This document shows, piece after piece, positions 8,351-16,640 of a stretch of DNA of 64,000 bases; the first letter of the stretch is position 1, and the number at the start of each line of letters is the position of its first letter. This stretch comes from Salinicola salarius (GTDB lineage: Bacteria > Pseudomonadota > Gammaproteobacteria > Pseudomonadales > Halomonadaceae), in contig NZ_PZJT01000018.1 of NCBI RefSeq assembly GCF_003206135.1, positions 27,375 through 91,374 of the forward strand, given 5' to 3'. Position numbers and translations under genes: made by a program. The notes under the pieces were generated by a model that was given only the letters and a program-made list of their open reading frames with translations, was not told where the DNA came from and did no database searches.

Positions 8351-9070
8351 ATGTCTTCCGAAGCGCGACATACGCTTTCGCATACCCGCAAGCAGGATAT
8401 GGCTCCGGTCACTGGCGTGGAACGCTGGGCTTCGCTGGGCGGTGGTCTGTGGGGGATAGCAGGCGGTTTGAGAAAAGGCGGCCTCATGGGTTGGGGGCAG
8501 GCCATCCTGTCAGGAATGCTGGTCTATCGGGCCATCAAGGGAGAGTGTCGGCTCAAGGGCGCACTCTCGGCCTCTCCTTACGAGAAGCACGTGGCCGAAG
8601 CGCATCATTGGCAGGCGGCCAGGGTGGTCTCGCACAGCGTGACCGTCAACAAGCCTCGCGAAGAGCTCTACCGTTTCTGGCGCGCGCCCGACAAGCTGGC
8701 CGAAGTCCTGACGCCCGCCATGCATAGCGAGCAGGTCGACGATCGGACGACACGCTGGATCCTGGATAGCGACCCCGCGAAACAGCTTCTCGTGCGTCTC
8801 GTCGACGATCGGGAGGGGGAGTTCCTCGAGTGGGTCTCCGACTCGGAAGCTCTGCCGCCGTTTTCCGGCTGGGTGCGTTTTCAGGACGCGCCAGGCAGAG
8901 GCGGGACGGAAGTCCAGTGCTACGTGACCTACGAACCCGCCAAAGGCCACCTGGGCTATCTGGCCGACAAGGGATCGGGCGGCACTTCCCATTGGCTGCA
9001 CCGCAACCTCCGGCGCTTCAAGCAGAAGATGGAAACCGGCGAGATCACGGCATCGCGACCGTTTACCTGA
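8351..9070 (+). CDS. SRPBCC-family protein with N-terminal DUF2892-like membrane segment
   Basis: A 239-residue protein. Residues 20-60 (ERWASLGGGLWGIAGGL, MGWGQAILSGMLVYRAIKG) look like the short membrane-associated YgaP/DUF2892 region. From about residue 90 an SRPBCC (START/polyketide-cyclase-like) domain begins with HSVTVNKPREELYRFWRAP, continues with FLEWVSDSE and ends with a basic helix HWLHRNLRRFKQKME. SRPBCC domains bind hydrophobic ligands; in this cyclase/dehydrase subgroup the ligand is not known. GGGAG lies just upstream of the ATG at 8351. Location next to YciE/F, DUF2795 and a Zn-dehydrogenase matches stress-inducible sets in which this type of protein often occurs. Confidence 0.78.
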   Translation: MSSEARHTLSHTRKQDMAPVTGVERWASLGGGLWGIAGGLRKGGLMGWGQAILSGMLVYRAIKGECRLKGALSASPYEKHVAEAHHWQAARVVSHSVTVNKPREELYRFWRAPDKLAEVLTPAMHSEQVDDRTTRWILDSDPAKQLLVRLVDDREGEFLEWVSDSEALPPFSGWVRFQDAPGRGGTEVQCYVTYEPAKGHLGYLADKGSGGTSHWLHRNLRRFKQKMETGEITASRPFT

Positions 9071-9238
9071 GATTTGGGAATGGGAACTGGAAAATCGGGC
9101 CTGTCCAGGGATTCGATCATCAGCGATCGCCAAGACACGCCCCGCTTTCAGACGAATCCCGTCGTCGGCTGGCCTTGTCGATCATGAAGGGTTTCCGCGG
9201 GACGTGACATAGGCCGAACAGGAACAAGGAGAGTCTTC

Positions 9239-10411
9239 ATGCGAGCATTGACATGGCAAGGCACCAATCGGCTGAGCGTCGAGACGTTGCCCGATCCGGA
9301 ATTGATCAACCCCCGTGACGTCATCGTTCGGGTCAAGCTGTCGTCCGTCTGCGGTTCAGACCTGCACCTTCTGGATGGTTACGTACCCACGATGCACGCC
9401 GGCGACGTGCTCGGGCACGAGTTTCTGGGAGAAGTGGTCGAGGCAGGAAGCGGGGTGACCCAGTTCAGCCGTGGGGATCGGGTCATCGCGATCTCGATCC
9501 TGGGCTGTGGCGACTGTCAGCCTTGCCAGCGTCAGGAATTTTCCTGCTGCGACAACTCCAACCCCAATCCCACGTTCACCCAGGAACTCTACGGACACGC
9601 CTGTACGGGCATCTTCGGCTACAGCCATGCATTCGGCGGATACGCCGGCAGCCATGCCACCTACGTCAGGGTGCCGTTCGCCGACGTCAATCTGTTCAAG
9701 GTGCCGGAAGGCATCAGCGACGAGAAGGCGCTGTTCGTCTCGGATGCCGTTCCCACGGGCTATTACGGCGCCGACATCGCCGATATCGAACCGGGCGACA
9801 CGGTCGCCGTCTGGGGCTGCGGGGGTGTCGGGCAGATGGCCATTCGGAGCGCCTATCTGATGGGCGCCGAGCAGGTCATCGCCATCGACCGCTTCGAGGA
9901 TCGGCTGCACCTCGCTCGCAAGCAGGGCGGGGCGATCGGGCTGAACTACACCCAGCATGACATTCATGATGCGCTGTTGAGCCTGACCGGCGGGCGCGGC
10001 CCCGACCGATGCATCGACTGCGTGGGCATGGAAGCGCATTCCGAACACAAGCTCGAAGATGTCTACGACCGTACGAAGCAGATGATGCGGCTGCAGACGG
10101 AACGCGGTGCGGCGCTGCGCCAGGCGATCCACTCCTGTCGCAAGGGAGGGACCGTGTCCGTGCTTGGCGTCTATGCGGGCTTCATGGACAAGTTCCCGAT
10201 CGGCGCGGTCGTCAACAAGGCGCTGACGATGAAATCGGGCCAGCAGCCGGGGCAGCGTTATGTCGAACGGATCTTCGAACACATTCAGGCCGGCGAACTC
10301 GACCCTTCCTACCTCATGACCCATACCGCTTCGCTGGAAGAGGGCCCCCAAGGCTACGCCATGTTCAAGCACAAGAGCGACGACTGCCTGCGTGTCGTCT
10401 TTGCGCCTTGA
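9239..10411 (+). CDS. Zinc-dependent alcohol dehydrogenase (glutathione-independent formaldehyde-dehydrogenase-like)
   Basis: A 390-residue medium-chain dehydrogenase. The catalytic zinc site is seen as C in SSVCGSDLHLLDG and GHEFLGEVVEAG; the structural-zinc loop follows with CGDCQPCQRQEFSCC. The nucleotide site is VAVWGCGGVGQMAIRSA, about residue 190, followed by an acidic residue (IAIDRFEDR) that favours NAD. Length and the long insertion around residues 100-130 resemble the tetrameric formaldehyde/alcohol dehydrogenases of the PFDH group. The substrate cannot be read from sequence. The gene stands alone, with an AAGGAGAG ribosome-binding site, and converges on a ferritin-like gene with a shared hairpin between them. 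Confidence 0.87.
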   Translation: MRALTWQGTNRLSVETLPDPELINPRDVIVRVKLSSVCGSDLHLLDGYVPTMHAGDVLGHEFLGEVVEAGSGVTQFSRGDRVIAISILGCGDCQPCQRQEFSCCDNSNPNPTFTQELYGHACTGIFGYSHAFGGYAGSHATYVRVPFADVNLFKVPEGISDEKALFVSDAVPTGYYGADIADIEPGDTVAVWGCGGVGQMAIRSAYLMGAEQVIAIDRFEDRLHLARKQGGAIGLNYTQHDIHDALLSLTGGRGPDRCIDCVGMEAHSEHKLEDVYDRTKQMMRLQTERGAALRQAIHSCRKGGTVSVLGVYAGFMDKFPIGAVVNKALTMKSGQQPGQRYVERIFEHIQAGELDPSYLMTHTASLEEGPQGYAMFKHKSDDCLRVVFAP

Positions 10412-10419
10412 GGCCAGGC

Positions 10420-10471
10420 CTCGAGGTCATAGAGCCCGAGGTCATAAAGCTCGAGGTCAGAGGTCATAGAG
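10420..10471. repeat. Short tandem repeat of 15-bp unit
   Basis: The unit CTCGAGGTCATAGAG is repeated about 3.3 times (10420-10434, 10435-10449, then a broken third and partial fourth copy to 10471), immediately after the dehydrogenase stop codon. It looks like slippage-born DNA in a 3' gap; no function is apparent. Confidence 0.75.
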
Positions 10472-10514
10472 TAAGCTCGGCAAATCAGGAACTCTGGGAA
10501 AGGCACCAACGAAA

Positions 10515-10540
10515 GAGGCTCAACGATGATGTTGAGCCTC
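10515..10540. terminator. Bidirectional hairpin between convergent genes
   Basis: GAGGCTCAAC GATGAT GTTGAGCCTC is a perfect 10-bp stem with a 6-base loop. There is no T run on the plus side; on the minus side the stem is followed by TTTCG. It lies between the convergent dehydrogenase and ferritin-like genes, so it probably ends both transcripts, better on the minus strand. Confidence 0.6.
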
Positions 10541-10574
10541 GGTTCGACAAGCCAGCAATATCTGCCTTTTCCGT

Positions 10575-11087
10575 TTACCGTTTACCGCTCAGTTCGTCAC
10601 TTTCCGACCGGGCGAGGAAGGCACGGGTAACGTCGTCGAGGTTGTCTTCCAGCCACTTCGCCATGGCCAGCTCCTCCTGGAGGATGCTTTCGCAGACTTC
10701 CTTGATACGAATCTCACCCAACTGATCGGCGGCAGCGATCAACGCACGGTAGTTGGCGATCTCGAAGTGCTCGAAGGCGTAACTGGCGACGCTACCCTTG
10801 ACCACTTCGTCGGGCGCCATGGAACCGCCGATCGCCTGGCCCATCGCGGCGAACTTCCCGCCCAGGTCTTTCATCGTCGAGGTGCTGGTATTCATCGACT
10901 CCAGACACTCCTCGAGCCGAGCGGCCTGGGACTTGGTTTCATCGATATGCTGGGTAATGCGCGCCTGCAATTTCGGATAATGCTCCAGACGCTTGGCCTG
11001 GGCGGTCAGCATCTGCTCGGCCTGCTCTTCCATGGCATGAGCGTCCTTGAGCCATGAATGAAGCTGTTGCATGGGATCGCTACTCAT
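10575..11087 (-). CDS. Second ferritin-like DUF892 protein, YciE/YciF family
   Basis: A 170-residue helical protein with the DUF892 pattern: HSWLKDAHAMEEQAEQML, later FEHFEIANYRALIAAADQLG and a final EELAMAKWLEDNLDDVTR. The Glu/His spacing matches the family's presumed diiron site. It is a distant paralogue of the gene at 7145-7636, from the other YciE/YciF subfamily (more Met/Gln-rich N-terminus, C-terminal extension). GGAG precedes the start, and a DUF2795 gene lies 85 bases upstream on the same strand, so the two may be co-transcribed. A stress or redox role is inferred from relatives. Confidence 0.87.
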   Translation of the reverse strand: MSSDPMQQLHSWLKDAHAMEEQAEQMLTAQAKRLEHYPKLQARITQHIDETKSQAARLEECLESMNTSTSTMKDLGGKFAAMGQAIGGSMAPDEVVKGSVASYAFEHFEIANYRALIAAADQLGEIRIKEVCESILQEELAMAKWLEDNLDDVTRAFLARSESDELSGKR

Positions 11088-11172
11088 CGTTCATCTCCTT
11101 GAAAACTACCGGCCTCGTAGTCGAACGAAGGCCATCGTTGGGTTACGCATCCCTGAATCGAAGCCGTCCGGC

Positions 11173-11379
11173 TTATTCGGCCTCCCCCACGCCTTTCATG
11201 ACATCGGCCATGTTTTCGTACTGTCCTTCGGGCAAGGCTTCGACGACTTTCATGACGTCGGATTCCGCACCATTTTTCTTGGCGTGCTCAACGATATCGT
11301 TCTTGCCTGCCGGAAAATCGATACCGCCAAGATAGCTTGAGATATTGGCCGGAGACCGGCCTCCGAGACCTCGAGTCAT
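11173..11379 (-). CDS. DUF2795 domain protein
   Basis: A 68-residue protein that is almost entirely a DUF2795 domain: ISSYLGGIDFPAGKNDIVEH, then AKKNGAESDVMKVVEALP and EGQYENMADVMKGVG. I start it at the ATG at 11379, eight bases behind AGGAG; the adjacent ATG at 11382 is only five bases away, and an ATG at 11412 has no ribosome-binding site. DUF2795 is a small helical domain common in actinobacteria and in proteobacterial stress loci, with no proven function. It stands upstream of, and probably with, the second ferritin-like gene. Confidence 0.85.
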   Translation of the reverse strand: MTRGLGGRSPANISSYLGGIDFPAGKNDIVEHAKKNGAESDVMKVVEALPEGQYENMADVMKGVGEAE

Positions 11380-11534
11380 CATCGATACTCCTTGTAGGTT
11401 CATGCTTGTCACTTATCGAGCTTAGTCGGCGGCCGACCGCATACCAGCGAGAACCGCGCGCTGGATTGACGGGGGTTAACGACGTGGCGAGGAGTAGGGG
11501 CAGGCGAGATTTCGGGCAGTGAAGTCGTTCGCGG

Positions 11535-12437
11535 TCACGCGCTCACATACCGTCCCGGCAGCCGTTCGGCCAGGAAATCCATGAACAGCCGGGCGCGCTG
11601 GGAGAGGGCGGTCTGGCGGTAGTAGACGACATTGATGCGCTGGGTCTGGAATTGCGTCTGATCGGGCAGGATATCGACGAGAAGGCCTTGTCGGCGCGGG
11701 GCGATCGTCACGTAGTCGGCCAGGCAGGCGATGCCCTCGCCCGCGATGACGAGTTCGAGCAGCGTCGTGCCGCTGGAAGCGGAAAGCGTCGGCCTGACAT
11801 GTAACGGCTCGCCGCGCCCGTCGAGCAGCGGCCAGCGATTGAGGTGATCCAGCTGGCTGAAGCCGAGCAGGCTGTGGTGGGCGAGATCGTCGACGCTCCG
11901 GGGAACGCCGCGTCGAGTCAGGTACTCGGGGCTCGCCAACAGTCGCAGCGGGCTGTTGCCGAGCGGGCGCGCGTGCAGCGAAGAGTCTTCCAGCTCGCCG
12001 ATACGGATGGCGAGGTCGACGCGCTGTTCGAGCAGATCGACGAAGCGGTCGTGGGTGTCGAGCTCCAGCGCGATACCGGGGTAGCGCTGACGGAATTCTC
12101 CGATCACCGGCACGAGCACGAACTGCATGAAGCTCGGCGCCGCGTTGATGCGAAGCCGCCCCTGGGGTCGGTCCTGATGATGGGCGATGGCTTCCTCGGC
12201 GCTGTCGACGGCAGCGAGAATCGACCGCACGTGGCCGAGGAACGTCTCGCCTTCTTCGGTCAACTCCAGCCGCCGCGTCGTCCGTCGCAACAGCGTCGTG
12301 CCCAGTTTGCGCTCGAGACGATTGAGCGCGCGGCTGACGCCGGAGACCGTCATGTCCAGCCCCTCGGCGGCGGCCGTGATGGAACCCCGGTCGACCACGG
12401 CGACGAACGCCAGCTGTTCCTCGAGCGTGCTTTTCAT
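11535..12437 (-). CDS. LysR-family transcriptional regulator, divergent from mdaB
   Basis: A 300-residue LysR protein. The N-terminal winged helix-turn-helix is clear (LAFVAVVDRGSITAAAEGL, then SGVSRALNRLERKLGTTLL), followed by the usual linker and a periplasmic-binding-protein-like effector domain from about residue 90 (GRLRINAAPSFMQFVLVPVI). It belongs to the CrgA/AaeR-like subgroup. I begin at the ATG at 12437, with GGGAGG six bases upstream; an upstream in-frame start would add an unlikely tail. The gene is divergent from a quinone reductase, the classic arrangement for a LysR regulator of a redox enzyme. Dyads in the gap are given separately. Confidence 0.9.
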   Translation of the reverse strand: MKSTLEEQLAFVAVVDRGSITAAAEGLDMTVSGVSRALNRLERKLGTTLLRRTTRRLELTEEGETFLGHVRSILAAVDSAEEAIAHHQDRPQGRLRINAAPSFMQFVLVPVIGEFRQRYPGIALELDTHDRFVDLLEQRVDLAIRIGELEDSSLHARPLGNSPLRLLASPEYLTRRGVPRSVDDLAHHSLLGFSQLDHLNRWPLLDGRGEPLHVRPTLSASSGTTLLELVIAGEGIACLADYVTIAPRRQGLLVDILPDQTQFQTQRINVVYYRQTALSQRARLFMDFLAERLPGRYVSA

Positions 12438-12474
12438 GGACGCCTCCCAGCGAGATCGGACGGTTATTGATTTT

Positions 12475-12490
12475 AAGTCAAAAGTGACTT
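12475..12490. promoter_or_regulatory. Candidate LysR operator between LysR gene and mdaB
   Basis: AAGTCA AAAG TGACTT is a perfect 6-bp dyad with 4-bp spacer, 38 bases from the LysR start. A second interrupted dyad, AATGG TG CCATT, lies at 12529-12540 near the mdaB side. Paired recognition and activation sites are typical of LysR systems; the assignment is by position only. Confidence 0.45.
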
Positions 12491-12602
12491 GTCGCCAGCG
12501 TGGTTTATCCATTGCGGTTTGTCACCACAATGGTGCCATTGCGCTGCGCCAGAGAAACACCGGGGTGCGGCATTCAAGATCGCGACGGAGAACGCTCGAA
12601 CG

Positions 12603-13229
12603 ATGAAGATTCTATTGATCAATGGCGGCAAGCCGTTTGCCCATTCCAGCGGCGAGCTCAACAATACGCTGCACGGTATCGCCTGGCACACGCTGATCGA
12701 ACTGGGCCACGAGCTCCGCGAGACGGTGATCGAGCAGGGCTACGATATCGACGCCGAAGTGCAGAACTATCTCTGGGCCGATGTCATCGTCTATCAGATG
12801 CCGGGCTGGTGGATGGGCGCGCCCTGGACCCTCAAGCGCTACATCGACGAAGTGTTCACCGCCGGCCACGGTTCTCTCTATGCCAGCGACGGGCGCACGC
12901 GCACCGATCCCAGCAAGCAGTACGGCAGCGGCGGGCTGCTGCAGGGGCGTCGCTACATGCTGTCGCTGACTTGGAACGCGCCGATCGAAGCGTTCGACGA
13001 GCCGGGCAACTTCTTCGAAGGCCTCGGCGTCGACGGTGTCTACTTCGCCTTCCACAAGTCGCAGGAATTCGTCGGGCTGGCCGGGCTGCCGAGCTTCATC
13101 GCCAACGACGTGATCAAGCAGCCGGAAGTCGAGCGCTACCAGGCGGAATACCGCGAGCATCTGGAGCGGGTGATCGGCCGGGCCGAAGCGCCGGTGGCCG
13201 AGACCCGCCGGGACACCGTCACGAGCTGA
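12603..13229 (+). CDS. mdaB: NAD(P)H:quinone reductase / modulator of drug activity B family flavoprotein
   Basis: A 208-residue flavodoxin-fold protein. The FMN/FAD phosphate loop is LLINGGKPFAHSSGELN at the N-terminus, followed by YQMPGWWMGAPWTLKRYIDE (the MdaB signature contacting the flavin ring) and the GGLLQGRRYMLSLTWNAP segment. Members are two-electron NAD(P)H quinone reductases that protect against oxidative and electrophile stress. It starts at the ATG at 12603. The divergent LysR gene probably controls it in response to a quinone or similar compound. Length is slightly above that of E. coli MdaB (193). Confidence 0.9.
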   Translation: MKILLINGGKPFAHSSGELNNTLHGIAWHTLIELGHELRETVIEQGYDIDAEVQNYLWADVIVYQMPGWWMGAPWTLKRYIDEVFTAGHGSLYASDGRTRTDPSKQYGSGGLLQGRRYMLSLTWNAPIEAFDEPGNFFEGLGVDGVYFAFHKSQEFVGLAGLPSFIANDVIKQPEVERYQAEYREHLERVIGRAEAPVAETRRDTVTS

Positions 13230-13280
13230 CATCGGCTGGACCCGACGCCACCGCAGCGGAGATGAAATCCGGTATGCTGG

Positions 13281-13312
13281 AATGATCGATAGCTTGCTCA
13301 CTGTCGATCATT
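13281..13312. promoter_or_regulatory. 12-bp inverted repeat upstream of the FAD oxidase
   Basis: AATGATCGATAG and CTGTCGATCATT pair with one mismatch around an 8-base spacer, ending 24 bases before the start at 13337. It could be a repressor site or an RNA hairpin hiding the ribosome-binding site. No T run follows, so a terminator for mdaB is less likely. Confidence 0.45.
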
Positions 13313-13336
13313 CCTGGTCCATCCGAGGTGTCTTTC

Positions 13337-14752
13337 ATGTCTTACGCCGCTGCGCAACCTGCCAAACTTCCCCCTCGTCCCGATGCGGAAACGCTCCGGG
13401 CGCTGATCGCCGATCTCGAGCCGATACTGGGCGATCGGATCACCACGGCGGCGGGAATTCGCAATCAGCACGGGCATGACGAGTCCTGGCACCATCCGGC
13501 CGCGCCGGACGCCGTCTGCTTTCCGCACTCCACCGAAGAAGTTTCCGCAATCGTGCGGGCCTGCGCGGCCCACCGGGTGCCGGTGATTCCCTACGGTGTC
13601 GGCACGTCCATCGAAGGTCAGGTGATCGCCGATCATGGCGGGCTAAGTGTCGACCTTTCCGCCATGAACGCGATTCTCGACGTACGCCCCGAAGACATGG
13701 ACGCCACCGTGCAGCCCGGGGTGACGCGCACCCAGCTCAACACCCATCTGCGTGCCACCGGCCTGTTCTTCTCCGTCGATCCGGGGGCGGACGCCAGCAT
13801 GGGCGGCATGGCCTCGACCCGCGCCAGCGGTACCAATACCGTGCGCTACGGCACGATTCGCGAGAACGTGCTGTCGATGACGGTGGTGATGCCGGACGGG
13901 CGCATCGTCGAGACCGGCACGCGGGCGCGCAAGTCCGCCGCCGGCTACGACCTGACGCATCTGATGATCGGCGCCGAAGGCACTCTCGGCATCATTACCG
14001 AACTGACGGTGAAGCTGCACGGGCTGCCGGAGGCGATCTCCTCGGCGACGGTGGCGTTCGAGACCGTCGCCGGCGCCATCGATACCGTCATCGCCTCGAT
14101 CCAGTACGGCATTCCCATGGCGCGAATCGAGCTGATGGACGCCCTCGCCATGCAGGCGGTCAATCGCTTCTCCCAGCTCGATTACGCGGAAAAGCCGACC
14201 CTGTTTCTGGAATTCCACGGCACCCACGCCGGCGTGAAGGAGCAGGCCGAAGCGATGGCGGAACTGTGCCAGGAGTTCGGCGGCAGCGATTTCGCCTGGG
14301 CGACGAAGGAAGAGGAGCGCCAGACGCTATGGCAGGCGCGCCACGATGCCGCCTACGCCGCCAAGGCGCTGCGCCCCGGAATGGAATTTCTCGCCACCGA
14401 TATCTGCGTGCCGATCTCGAAGCTGGCCGAGTGCATCGAAGCGACGCAAGCCGATGTCGCCGAAAGCGGCCTGGTCGCGCCGCTGCTGGGTCATGTCGGC
14501 GACGGCAATTTCCATCTGGTCGTCGCCGTGGATCGCCATAGTGAACAGGAGTTGGAGACGCTGGCGGCATTCAACCAGCGCCTGATCGAACGCGCCCTGG
14601 CCGCCGGCGGCACCTGCACCGGCGAGCATGGTATCGGCACCGGCAAGCGCGCCTACATGGAAGCCGAGCACGGCGAAGGCTGGGCGGTGATGCGCGCGAT
14701 CAAGGCCGCGCTCGATCCGCTCGGCATCATGAATCCCGGCAAGCTGGTATAA
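13337..14752 (+). CDS. FAD-linked oxidase, D-lactate dehydrogenase (cytochrome)/glycolate oxidase GlcD type
   Basis: A 471-residue flavoprotein of the FAD_binding_4/FAD-oxidase_C family. The FAD site is visible as VIPYGVGTSIEGQVIADHGG (about residue 80), then GADASMGGMASTRASGTNTV and YDLTHLMIGAEGTLGIITE. The C-terminal cap has LLGHVGDGNFHLVV and GTCTGEHGIGTGKRAYM, which carry the catalytic His residues of the D-lactate/D-2-hydroxyacid dehydrogenases. The closest named relatives are cytochrome-linked D-lactate dehydrogenases (Dld/LDHD), but 2-hydroxyglutarate or glycolate cannot be excluded. The start is the ATG at 13337, eight bases after GAGGTG. It stands alone between mdaB and phoD. Confidence 0.88.
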   Translation: MSYAAAQPAKLPPRPDAETLRALIADLEPILGDRITTAAGIRNQHGHDESWHHPAAPDAVCFPHSTEEVSAIVRACAAHRVPVIPYGVGTSIEGQVIADHGGLSVDLSAMNAILDVRPEDMDATVQPGVTRTQLNTHLRATGLFFSVDPGADASMGGMASTRASGTNTVRYGTIRENVLSMTVVMPDGRIVETGTRARKSAAGYDLTHLMIGAEGTLGIITELTVKLHGLPEAISSATVAFETVAGAIDTVIASIQYGIPMARIELMDALAMQAVNRFSQLDYAEKPTLFLEFHGTHAGVKEQAEAMAELCQEFGGSDFAWATKEEERQTLWQARHDAAYAAKALRPGMEFLATDICVPISKLAECIEATQADVAESGLVAPLLGHVGDGNFHLVVAVDRHSEQELETLAAFNQRLIERALAAGGTCTGEHGIGTGKRAYMEAEHGEGWAVMRAIKAALDPLGIMNPGKLV

Positions 14753-14777
14753 GTTTCCGGTTTCCAGTCAGCTCCTT

Positions 14778-16367
14778 TCAGGCGCTGGCGGAGCGGGCTT
14801 CCGGCTCGAGCACCTGGGTGTGCAGCGTGTTTCCGTCGCTATCCTTCAACGTGACCGTGAGTCTTTCGCTCTCGGCGTCCAGATCGGCCTGGCCGAAGAA
14901 CTGATAGCCCGCCGAGGGCGGCAGGTTGGACTGGCCCTCCGGCGGCGCCTTCTGGAAGACCACTTCGGGGCCGAAGGTCGCGTCCATCTCGCTGGGGCCG
15001 AAGGTGCCGGCGTGGAGCGGCCCGCTGACGAACTCCCAGAACGGCTTGAACGCCTTGAAACTGGCGCGCTCCGGCGCGTAGTGATGTGCGGCGGTGTAGT
15101 GCACGTCGGCGGTGAACCAGACCACGTTACGGATATCGTCGTCGCGAATGGCCTGCAACAGCCGGGCGAGCTCCATTTCGCGCCCGAGCGGCTGGCCGGG
15201 ATCCTTGTTGGCGATCGCTTCGAACCGATCGCCATCCGGCACCACCATGCCGATGGGCATGTCCGCGGCGATGATCTTCCAGGTCGCGGTGGAATCGTTC
15301 AGCGCTTGCCGCAGCCAGCGGAACTGGTTTTCGCCCAGGAACGCGGTGGCCGATGATTCCTCGCCTTGCAAATTGGCGCTGTTGGGGCCGCGATAGCTGC
15401 GCATGTCCAGCATGAACACTTCCATCCCCGGCCCGTAGGAGAAACGTCGGTAGATCCGTTGAGGGGCGGAAGCGGGCAGGCGAATCGGCATGTATTCCAG
15501 AAAAGCCTGACGGGCGCGGGCGGAGAGCAGTGCGAGGTTCTTTTCCGTATAGAGATCGTTGTCGAGAATCTCCTGCGGATACCAGTTGTTGGTCGTCTCG
15601 TGATCGTCCCACTGGGCCAGCATCGGCACTTCGGCGGCGAAGCGACGGAAATTGGCGTCGAGATGGTTGTAGGCATGCTGGCCGCGATATTCGTTTAGCG
15701 TCTCGGCGACCTTCTGCTTGGCCGGTGTGACGATATTGCGCCAGGCGCTGCCGTCCGGCAGCGCGACGCGCTCCTGCAGGGGGCCATCGGCATAGACGGT
15801 ATCGCCGGAGTGGATGAAGAAATCCGGCCGGACCTGGCGCATCGCTTCCCAGGTGCGCATGCCACCACGGGGTTCGTCGATCCCCCAGCCCTGGCCGACG
15901 ACGTCGCCCGACCACACGAAACGCAGGTCGCGCGGGGTGGATGGCGGCAAGCGCAGTTGCCCGACCATCGGCTCGCTCACCGCGCGTTCGTCTCCCAGGG
16001 CGGCGAAACGTACCCGGTAATGCACGGTATTCATTCCCTGAAGGCCGGTCGCATCGATCTTGCCGATCAGGTCGGTGCTGGGCAGCACGTCGACCCAAGG
16101 CAACTGGCGGGCGCCGCGGAACTCCGGGTTGTCGGCCACCTCGACCAGCATCCGCGACGGCATGCTGGCGCGCCCCCACAGCATCGCGCGGTCCGTCAGC
16201 GCATCGCCGCTCATCACGCCGCCTTCGACCGTCGGACGTCGACCTTCCGCCATGATGATCGCCGGCGCCCCCAGCAGCCCGGTGGCGGCCAACCCGAGGC
16301 CGATGCCGAGATGGCCACTGGTGATCAGGAAGTCACGCCTGGAAAAGCCTTTTCGATCGATCGTCAT
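14778..16367 (-). CDS. phoD: PhoD-like alkaline phosphatase/phosphodiesterase, Tat-exported
   Basis: A 529-residue protein with a twin-arginine signal (SRRDFLITSGHLGIGLGLAA) leading to cleavage near residue 40, so it is exported folded to the periplasm. The PhoD core follows: GVMSGDALTDRAMLWGR, FVWSGDVVGQGWG, FFIHSGDTVYADGP, LAQWDDHETTNNW and VVWFTADVHYTAAHHY, which hold the Asp/Asn/His ligands of the Fe/Ca centre of this family. It would release phosphate from diesters or monoesters outside the cell. It converges with the FAD oxidase (25-base gap), and no pho box was recognised in the upstream DNA (16368-16580). The symbol is by family, not by proven orthology. Confidence 0.9.
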   Translation of the reverse strand: MTIDRKGFSRRDFLITSGHLGIGLGLAATGLLGAPAIIMAEGRRPTVEGGVMSGDALTDRAMLWGRASMPSRMLVEVADNPEFRGARQLPWVDVLPSTDLIGKIDATGLQGMNTVHYRVRFAALGDERAVSEPMVGQLRLPPSTPRDLRFVWSGDVVGQGWGIDEPRGGMRTWEAMRQVRPDFFIHSGDTVYADGPLQERVALPDGSAWRNIVTPAKQKVAETLNEYRGQHAYNHLDANFRRFAAEVPMLAQWDDHETTNNWYPQEILDNDLYTEKNLALLSARARQAFLEYMPIRLPASAPQRIYRRFSYGPGMEVFMLDMRSYRGPNSANLQGEESSATAFLGENQFRWLRQALNDSTATWKIIAADMPIGMVVPDGDRFEAIANKDPGQPLGREMELARLLQAIRDDDIRNVVWFTADVHYTAAHHYAPERASFKAFKPFWEFVSGPLHAGTFGPSEMDATFGPEVVFQKAPPEGQSNLPPSAGYQFFGQADLDAESERLTVTLKDSDGNTLHTQVLEPEARSASA

Positions 16368-16580
16368 CGTGCCGTCTCCATCCGCTCGCGGTCAGTGGTG
16401 CCAGTGACAACAGGCTAGGTGGCGTGAATGACGAAGATGTGAAGCTCGTGAGAAAGGGGATAGCGCGACACGATAGGCCGAGATCGGATCGCAACATGCT
16501 GCGGGGACGATCCCTGTGACCTGGAGTCGATTGCGGCCACCGACGGCGTGAACCATCTTTCCGATTGCTGACGCCGAAAC

Positions 16581-16615
16581 GAAAAGCCGCCCGCTTGATC
16601 ACTCGGCGGGCGGCT
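16581..16615 (-). terminator. Intrinsic terminator after the OsmC-YcaO gene
   Basis: Read on the minus strand, AGCCGCCCGC and GCGGGCGGCT form a 10-bp stem with an 11-base loop, followed by TTTTC. It lies 26 bases beyond the stop codon at 16641. Confidence 0.88.
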
Positions 16616-16640
16616 CTCCATGCGGGTTGCGTGAGCGAGT

